Below are positions 24,629 through 30,185 of a DNA stretch of 30,185 nucleotides, piece by piece. Positions within the stretch are counted from its first letter, which is position 1; each line of letters opens with the position of its first letter. The position numbers and the translations under genes were made by a program. Below the pieces are notes generated by a model. It saw only the letters and a program-made list of their open reading frames with translations. It was not told the DNA's origin and did no database searches. The stretch lies in contig DUCW01000183.1 in NCBI GenBank assembly GCA_012959595.1, forward strand, positions 7,077 through 37,261, in the 5' to 3' direction. The stretch comes from Gemmatimonadota bacterium. Lineage in GTDB: Bacteria > Gemmatimonadota > Gemmatimonadetes > Longimicrobiales > Gaopeijiaceae.

Positions 24629-27600
24629 GTGAAGCGACCAAAGATACTCTCTATCCTGATCAGCTTGTTCCTCCTGTGTTCTCTACCAGGACCAGTTCAA
24701 ACCCAAGAGAACCAAGCCAATGATAGGTTAGAGCTGGCCGAATTTCTCAAGTGGAGAGAAATCGGACCTAGTGTTGTGGGTGGGCGAATCAGCGATCTGG
24801 CAGTAGACCCCACAAATACAAATACTCTTTACGTGGGTACCGCTACAGCTGGAATATGGAAGAGCACAAACCATGGAACTACCTGGAACCAAATTTTTAC
24901 GGATGAAGTCACTTCTTCCATTGGCGATGTCACCCTAGCCCCTTCCAATCCCAACATCGTTTGGGTTGGAACCGGAGAACCACAGAACCGTCAGAGTTCC
25001 CCATGGGGTCATGGGGTTTTTAGATCATCAGATGCGGGGCAAACTTGGCAATTCCTGGGGCTTGAGAAAACAAGACACATCTCACGCATTAGAGTCCATC
25101 CGAAAGATCCAGAGACTGCTTACATCGCTGCGGTCGGAAATCTCTGGAAAGCAAATCCAGAAAGAGGTGTCTTCAAGACGGCCGACGGAGGCACTACTTG
25201 GGAAAAGGTCTTGCACGTCGACGACTATACTGGTGCTATTGATCTGGTTATGGATCCAAACGATCCAAACACACTTTTTGCAGCTATGTATACACGTCAG
25301 CGTACGGCATGGGGATTCAATGGAAGTGGTGCTGGAAGTGGGATATACAGAACTTTAGACGGTGGAAAAAACTGGACCAGACTGCACGAAGGCATCCCAA
25401 ATGGACACCTGGGACGAATTGGACTGGATATATACCAGCGGGACGGAAACCTACTAGTTGCTTCAATAGAAGCACGAAGAGGACAAACTGGAATTTATGG
25501 CTCTACCGACCGTGGTGACAGCTGGACTTTCCTTTCAGACACAAACCCAAGGCCCATGTATTTCAGCATGGTCCGAATAGATCCTAGCGATCCCGAACGT
25601 ATTTATCTCGGCGGACAGAACCTAATGCGCTCTGACGATGGTGGTAGGACATTTTCTGACCAAGGTGCCCGTAATGTTCACCTGGATCATCACGCACTTT
25701 GGATCGATCCAAACAACTCTAGCCACCTTATCTTGGGTAGTGATGGTGGTCTCTCAGTTTCATTTGACAGATCAGAAAACTGGAGATTCTACGATAACCT
25801 GCCAATCTCACAGTTCTATGAAATAGACATCGACCAGAGAAGCCCATTTTGGGTTTGTGGAGGACTCCAAGACAATGGAAGTTGGTGCGGACCTTCTCAA
25901 ACTTTGGACAGCCAGGGAGTTCGCAATGCGGATTGGATAAACATAAGTGGGGGTGACGGATTTTACGTTAAGATCGATCCAGAGGATCCAAATACGATTT
26001 TTTCAGAATCCCAAAATGGTAGGATAGGCTTACTAGACCTTGAAACAGGAGAGCGCTCATCAATTGCTCCTCGTCCATTATTTGATGATGACGAAGGATC
26101 TCTTCCTAGAAAAGATTATCCATCCGACCAAGACATCGATGCAGATGAACGTGAATACCGCTTTAACTGGAACACACCTGTGCTTCTTTCCCAGGATGAT
26201 TCCAGATCCGTTTATTTGGGTAGCCAAATGCTACTCAAAAGTACAGACAGAGGGACTACATGGACTCAGATAAGTCCGGATTTGACTTTCGATATGGATA
26301 GGTCCCAGCTATCGATAATGGATGAAACTCCGTCTGATTCCATGCTTTCTATGCATGACGGAGTCTCTTTTTATAGTACGCTAACTACTATAGAAGAATC
26401 GCCCCTTAACACTGAAGTTTTCTACACCGGTAGCGACGATGGACGTGTCATGAGAACGCTTGATGGTGGGTTAAATTGGTCAGATCTAACCGATCGCATT
26501 CCTGATCTCCCAAAAAATACATACGTCAGTCGTTTAGTGGCCTCTAACACAATTGAAGGCAGAGTTTATGGAACATTTGACCGACATTACTCGGGCGATT
26601 TCCAACCGTATGTATATAGAAGTGAAGACTTCGGTAAATCTTGGACAAGCATAACATCTGGCTTACCAGAATCTTCAGTGAATGTCATAGTAGAGCACCC
26701 AGATCAAATAAATCTACTCTTTCTGGGTAACGAAGTAGGTATCTTTGTCTCAATGAATGGGGGAGACCATTGGGAACGTCTCATGACTGGACTCCCTACG
26801 GTGCCAGTAGATGACATTAAGATTCATCTGGAGAACAATGACTTAGTCATAGGCACACACGGACGAGGCATATGGATACTAGACGATATCACTCCGTTAG
26901 TTGAACTAGCCAGACCCGACAATTGGCCAATGGAGAACCCGCATTTGTTCCAAACTGGTGTAGCAATCCAATGGAGAACTACCAATGTTCAAGAGTGGAC
27001 TGGATCGGCTGAATTTCGCCTACCCAATCCAACCAACGATGCACGCATTCGCTATTGGGTACCTGCAGACTTCAAAGGATCTTCAGATGTGAAATTCACA
27101 ATATTGACCACAACCGGTCAACAAATACGCTCATTTTCTCAGAAGATGACCCCTGGAGCCCATGAAGAACTGTGGGATTATCGTATCGATCCAGCTTTTA
27201 TAAACGACTCTACTGGATCTGGAACTAATAGATTCAGAGGTGGACCCCGACCACAAGGACCTATGGACTTGCCAGGAATCTACCAAATCCAAGTGGAACT
27301 TGGGCAAGTTACAATGTTTGGAGACGTCATGGTTCGACTAGACCCTAGAATAGGAATCTCCAACAGTGAACTTCAAGCTCGTCAGGAAGCGTTGATGTCG
27401 ATTTACAGACTGCAAAAACCAGTGTTTGATGCCAGCCAAGCTGTTCAGCGACTCCAGGAACAAGTACAGGGAGTGATTCATCTAATAAATGCCGCCCCCG
27501 AGGCCGGAGAAACCTTGGGCCAGGAAGCCGAAAAAATAATAGACACATTAGACGATATTCAGAGCAACTTGCGAGATCTACCGATGGGCGTAGGAGGTTC

Positions 27601-27793
27601 AATAGAGGGATCTACTACACTCCCGACCCAAGACCAACTTCAAGATATCGATACAGCTTGGGAAGAAGGCTCCAGGATTATAGAACACCTAAATTCCCTG
27701 ATATCGACTGGCATACCACAGTTTTATGAATCCCTGAACACAGCTGGAATCAGAGCCGACCCAGGGCAAATTATAAGAATTCCAGGAAGATAA
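24629..27793 (+). CDS. Secreted ten-Asp-box beta-propeller protein (sortilin/VPS10-like)
   Basis: A 1054-residue exported protein with a signal peptide (residues 1-25, ending PVQT). Ten Asp-box (BNR) motifs S/T-x-D-x-G-x-T/S-W/F are spread over residues 79-715, at 79, 133, 184, 242, 292, 335, 538, 610, 665 and 708, fitting one large or two propellers of the sortilin/VPS10 or glycosyl-hydrolase type often annotated in environmental bacteria. A beta-rich region follows (780-900), then a helical coiled-coil C-terminus (930-1040, rich in Gln/Leu). No catalytic sialidase residues were recognised. GTG start with AAGG 7 nt upstream. The likely role is binding or degrading extracellular polymer. Confidence 0.9.
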   Translation: MKRPKILSILISLFLLCSLPGPVQTQENQANDRLELAEFLKWREIGPSVVGGRISDLAVDPTNTNTLYVGTATAGIWKSTNHGTTWNQIFTDEVTSSIGDVTLAPSNPNIVWVGTGEPQNRQSSPWGHGVFRSSDAGQTWQFLGLEKTRHISRIRVHPKDPETAYIAAVGNLWKANPERGVFKTADGGTTWEKVLHVDDYTGAIDLVMDPNDPNTLFAAMYTRQRTAWGFNGSGAGSGIYRTLDGGKNWTRLHEGIPNGHLGRIGLDIYQRDGNLLVASIEARRGQTGIYGSTDRGDSWTFLSDTNPRPMYFSMVRIDPSDPERIYLGGQNLMRSDDGGRTFSDQGARNVHLDHHALWIDPNNSSHLILGSDGGLSVSFDRSENWRFYDNLPISQFYEIDIDQRSPFWVCGGLQDNGSWCGPSQTLDSQGVRNADWINISGGDGFYVKIDPEDPNTIFSESQNGRIGLLDLETGERSSIAPRPLFDDDEGSLPRKDYPSDQDIDADEREYRFNWNTPVLLSQDDSRSVYLGSQMLLKSTDRGTTWTQISPDLTFDMDRSQLSIMDETPSDSMLSMHDGVSFYSTLTTIEESPLNTEVFYTGSDDGRVMRTLDGGLNWSDLTDRIPDLPKNTYVSRLVASNTIEGRVYGTFDRHYSGDFQPYVYRSEDFGKSWTSITSGLPESSVNVIVEHPDQINLLFLGNEVGIFVSMNGGDHWERLMTGLPTVPVDDIKIHLENNDLVIGTHGRGIWILDDITPLVELARPDNWPMENPHLFQTGVAIQWRTTNVQEWTGSAEFRLPNPTNDARIRYWVPADFKGSSDVKFTILTTTGQQIRSFSQKMTPGAHEELWDYRIDPAFINDSTGSGTNRFRGGPRPQGPMDLPGIYQIQVELGQVTMFGDVMVRLDPRIGISNSELQARQEALMSIYRLQKPVFDASQAVQRLQEQVQGVIHLINAAPEAGETLGQEAEKIIDTLDDIQSNLRDLPMGVGGSIEGSTTLPTQDQLQDIDTAWEEGSRIIEHLNSLISTGIPQFYESLNTAGIRADPGQIIRIPGR

Positions 27794-27854
27794 AGGATTG
27801 CATCAGACCACGAGGAGAATGATAAGAACTACCTAATCCTAATCCAGAATTTCC

Positions 27855-28328
27855 TTACCTATTTGGTTGTATCCATGTAATCCGGCCATCTTCTTCAACA
27901 CTTATTTCATGTCCAGATGGTAACTCTGCATACTCTGCAGGCTTTAGAGCCACCAATGGAATACTTTTCCTATACATCTCTTCAGCAACGACCAAAGCCA
28001 AAGCCAAGAATGAATCCACACCCGAAGTTATTATTGCCAGGGGAGCATTGCCCCTCTGCATAGCTTCTAATAGAACTGCCGTTGTGGTACTGGACCCCTT
28101 TGTTCCAGGAACCGCCAGTATGCAATCCTTAACCACTTTTCCTGAAAGATGGTGTTGTCGATCTATAATCTCCCCGCTCTCCAAATCATAACCTCCCCAG
28201 AAACTCAGAGGTTCTCTTGATACCACTAATCTTCCATTCGCGGAACCGGAGATTACGGACTGTCCTCTTAATACATTTTCCGTAACCGAATCTACTTCTT
28301 CTTTCCTATTTCTATTTATACGACCCAC
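27855..28328 (-). CDS. Aconitase X small subunit (swivel domain, DUF126)
   Basis: A small swivel-domain partner of the aconitase X family. The hallmark block SGEIIDRQHHLSGKVV ... LAVPGTKGSSTTTAVLLEAM is present, with the PGTKGSS loop at residues 74-80. I chose GTG 28328 (AAAGGA 9 nt upstream) because a start at 28376 would add 16 residues that only read through the end of the large-subunit gene. The chosen start overlaps the large-subunit stop by 13 nt. The two-subunit arrangement is the bacterial/archaeal split type. The product works with the next gene as a hydro-lyase; the substrate is discussed there. Confidence 0.87.
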   Translation of the reverse strand: MGRINRNRKEEVDSVTENVLRGQSVISGSANGRLVVSREPLSFWGGYDLESGEIIDRQHHLSGKVVKDCILAVPGTKGSSTTTAVLLEAMQRGNAPLAIITSGVDSFLALALVVAEEMYRKSIPLVALKPAEYAELPSGHEISVEEDGRITWIQPNR

Positions 28329-29581
28329 AATCCATCGTCCTTTATTATTTTCCCTGAAACAGCTGATTCTACACACGCTTCAGTTGAGCCAAAAACTACC
28401 TCTCGATCCAAAAGCCCTGGTGCGTAGTATGCGTATTTAGCAGAGTTCGTCATTAAGCTACGAATCTCACTGGATAACATGGGCGTAGTGAGTATACAGG
28501 TATCGACAGTAATCTCAGCACCAAATTCAAGAAGTACTTCTAATAGGCCTATCTCTTCCGCTAAGAGTTTGACTCCCCGACCAGTTGTAACTAAGAAGCG
28601 TACCTTCGAGTCACAGTGCCGTCCTTCAATCAATGGCACCAGTGCTTTCAATTCATTTAACGAGAAGTGAGGAGAACCTAGGACAACCATATCGAGCCGA
28701 TCGCTAGTACAGGATGATAAATCGTTTCTAGCCTCTGCTAGATCACTCAAAGACACATCTATGGTTTCCTCAGGAGCTTTCCCCTTAAAAGCATCTTGGA
28801 TGGTTGATGCTTCAGGGGTAAGACCCACCCAATGGAACAAAGCTACAGATCCAGAAGAAGCCATAGCAGCCCCCAGTGCCTTGAGTTGGTCCTCTGATGG
28901 GTTGACACCCACAGCGTCCAACACCACTACCCTAGAACCAGCCAACTTGCCTATCTGGTGACCCAACACAGGATAAAATTCATCGGAATCCAGTAAATCC
29001 CAGCTTATAGCTTTTAGTCTTACTAAGACCTGTCCAGCTCTATTTTCAGCGAGGTGTAGGCCAATAGCCGGCACCCGACCAGTAATGGCCGCACAAATAT
29101 CCAAAAGGTCAGGATACCTCTCTGACCGGGCACCCAAGACCGAGTTGGCAAACACTACAGCACTTGATTCACCCCAAGCTATCTGATCTCCAAAGCTTGG
29201 CCGTTCCTCCGTTTGGTAGGGTGCACAGGTCCAGGTAGGCTTACATTCCATGGCCTTATAGGCAAGCATTTGCCTTCTTGCTTTATGAGCCCACTCAGCT
29301 GGTACGGCCCAGCGATCCCAACCATGGTGATCTACTCCGGCCACGTTCAGGGTCGTCGGCACACATACCTTTGCCCCCAAGTCAACCAATCGTTCTGCAT
29401 AGTCGAGAGTGGAGTCGCCGATGTACAATGCACTATCAATGTGAGAGGATACTATAGATAGAAGATGCTCAGCACCTTGTATTTCAGACATACGAACCAG
29501 AATAGACATGGCCATCTGAACGGCAGGACCACTTTCACCTGCCAACATAAAACTGTCTGATTCACTTAGTTTGAGTTTCAT
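28316..29581 (-). CDS. Aconitase X catalytic subunit (DUF521)
   Basis: A 421-residue Fe-S hydro-lyase subunit. Blocks typical of aconitase X: SSHIDSALYIGDSTLDYAERL (residues 45-65), KVCVPTTLNVAGVD, PTWTCAPYQTEERPSFGDQIAWGESSAVVFANSVLGARSERYPD with cluster Cys119, and TVDTCILTTPM near the C-terminus. Known members are cis-3-hydroxy-L-proline dehydratase (bacteria) and phosphomevalonate dehydratase (archaea). GGAGG lies 7 nt before ATG 29581. A RidA gene lies immediately upstream, an imine-handling partner consistent with the pyrroline product of hydroxyproline dehydration; this favours the proline role but does not prove it. Confidence 0.87.
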   Translation of the reverse strand: MKLKLSESDSFMLAGESGPAVQMAMSILVRMSEIQGAEHLLSIVSSHIDSALYIGDSTLDYAERLVDLGAKVCVPTTLNVAGVDHHGWDRWAVPAEWAHKARRQMLAYKAMECKPTWTCAPYQTEERPSFGDQIAWGESSAVVFANSVLGARSERYPDLLDICAAITGRVPAIGLHLAENRAGQVLVRLKAISWDLLDSDEFYPVLGHQIGKLAGSRVVVLDAVGVNPSEDQLKALGAAMASSGSVALFHWVGLTPEASTIQDAFKGKAPEETIDVSLSDLAEARNDLSSCTSDRLDMVVLGSPHFSLNELKALVPLIEGRHCDSKVRFLVTTGRGVKLLAEEIGLLEVLLEFGAEITVDTCILTTPMLSSEIRSLMTNSAKYAYYAPGLLDREVVFGSTEACVESAVSGKIIKDDGLWVV

Positions 29582-29638
29582 CAGTAATCCTCCACCCAAC
29601 CCAAAAAAATAGGTACACTCCTGTGGGTGATGCTCATC

Positions 29639-30016
29639 TTATTTTTTTGCAACTAATTCTATTTCGACTTCGGCACCCAAGGGCAAGCTGGCCACCCCGA
29701 TAGTAGTCCTCGCCGGAAACGGTTGATCAAAATGCTGAGCATAGATCTCATTCATCGCTGTAAAATTATCCATGTCTGTGAGATAAACCTGTACCTTGAT
29801 GACATCCTTATGTGTCAGGCCTGCCTCGTTAAGCACGGAAAAGAGGTTCTCAAAACACTGACGTGTCTGACTGCCCACTCCACCTGGATCGAGCTTCCCG
29901 GTCTCAGGGTCCAAGGGAGTTTGGCCAGAACAGAATATATAATCACCATCATCTACCGCATGTGAATACGGTCCGACCGAAGAAGCGGTAGGACTTGATA
30001 TTGATTTCCTGGTCAA
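29639..30016 (-). CDS. ridA: RidA family enamine/imine deaminase
   Basis: A 125-residue RidA (YjgF) protein that hydrolyses reactive enamines and imines to ketoacids and ammonia; a trimer in the family. SVGPYSHAV (13-21), CSGQTPLDPETG (29-40), the key Arg in FPARTTIGVASLPLGAEVEIELVA (residues about 100-123). The start is TTG with a perfect AAGGAGG 5 nt upstream, and no better ATG exists. It lies 57 nt upstream of the aconitase X subunits, and 22 nt downstream of the partial gene, so it is probably in one operon with both. Confidence 0.94.
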   Translation of the reverse strand: MTRKSISSPTASSVGPYSHAVDDGDYIFCSGQTPLDPETGKLDPGGVGSQTRQCFENLFSVLNEAGLTHKDVIKVQVYLTDMDNFTAMNEIYAQHFDQPFPARTTIGVASLPLGAEVEIELVAKK

Positions 30017-30038
30017 CAGTTCCTCCTTAATTTTGATT

Positions 30039-30185
30039 CTAGTCGGAACCTAAGATTTCGACAGTCGCTCTAATGACCACATCGCCTTCTGCAACTAAAT
30101 CCACGACCTCCATTCCTTCAGCCCGCCGCCTCGCGCCACGAGACCTAGGCAAACTAACTTCCGCAGGGTCGACAAGTCCGCGGCT
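30039..30185 (-). CDS. C-terminal end of an unidentified gene (partial)
   Basis: An open frame runs off the right edge and ends with TAG at 30039-30041; only the last 48 residues are seen (ending VVDLVAEGDVVIRATVEILG). The short spacing to the ridA Shine-Dalgarno (stop is 22 nt before the TTG) and the regular beta-like composition make it a real gene end. GC content is higher than in the rest of the window. I cannot identify the family. Confidence 0.55.
   Translation of the reverse strand, partial: SRGLVDPAEVSLPRSRGARRRAEGMEVVDLVAEGDVVIRATVEILGSD

Noticed and set aside
1..30185. CRISPR arrays, tRNAs, insertion sequences, attachment sites, origin
   Set aside because: I saw no regularly spaced direct repeats, no cloverleaf-like sequence, no transposase or integrase motifs and no DnaA-box cluster.

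Overview
The window is a gene-dense bacterial chromosome segment of roughly 45% GC (by eye), almost all protein-coding, with no rRNA, tRNA, CRISPR array, transposase or phage gene visible. Most genes lie on the minus strand in short runs. The plus strand carries a pteridine reductase-like SDR, the rho cluster and a large Asp-box protein. The gene content suggests an uncultured, free-living and probably aquatic bacterium: exported M19 dipeptidase, lipoprotein amidohydrolase, secreted ten-Asp-box protein, CopC/CopD and an FCB-like ProC C-terminus. Gemmatimonadota or another FCB-group lineage is possible, but the window alone does not prove it.

The main result is two selenoprotein genes within about 5 kb, both hidden by in-frame UGA codons. 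(1) A B12-binding-type radical SAM gene (22965-24389, minus) seems to stop right after ...SWFC, but the UGA is followed in frame by AEPTKSQLDSVSGS and a tandem stop. The tail therefore reads C-Sec-A-E-P. A clean two-tier hairpin starts 5 nt after the UGA and has a G at the second position of its apical loop. (2) An OsmC-family gene (19362-19826, minus) is split by a UGA at the position where the family has its peroxidatic Cys (GG-U-LAGTFGGALEARG). A GC-rich hairpin with a 5-nt apical loop, again with G second, follows 25 nt after the UGA. The organism should therefore encode SelA, SelB, SelC and SelD elsewhere.

Layout. 54-3306: two small membrane proteins and a TPR / OsmC-like / acyl-CoA synthetase run. 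3442-6190: a pterin operon, MerC-like protein, eukaryote-type 6-pyruvoyl-tetrahydropterin synthase, GTP cyclohydrolase I, SDR, and a zinc-ribbon methyltransferase-like protein. The gene order and the Cys-x5-His-Gly-His motif point to a biopterin-type pterin rather than queuosine. 6329-8994: exported dipeptidase and CopD/CopC. 9028-12675: a possible remnant ORF, endonuclease IV with a coiled-coil insert, fumarase and an SDR. 12763-16132: pteridine reductase-like SDR facing trxB, a ferredoxin-NADP reductase and a Nudix hydrolase. 16202-18411: a promoter, rho, and two unknown genes that share a VLHMP motif. 18480-20477: proC, Sec-OsmC and a TolB-like protein. 20559-22824: thyX and an amidohydrolase. 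22965-27793: the selenoprotein radical SAM gene divergent from the Asp-box protein. 27855-30185: two-subunit aconitase X, RidA and the end of an unidentified gene.

Themes that tie the window together are thiol/selenol redox chemistry (two OsmC proteins, TrxB, FNR, two Sec genes), pterin chemistry (folE, PTPS, two unusual SDRs) and imine/proline chemistry (AcnX, RidA, ProC).
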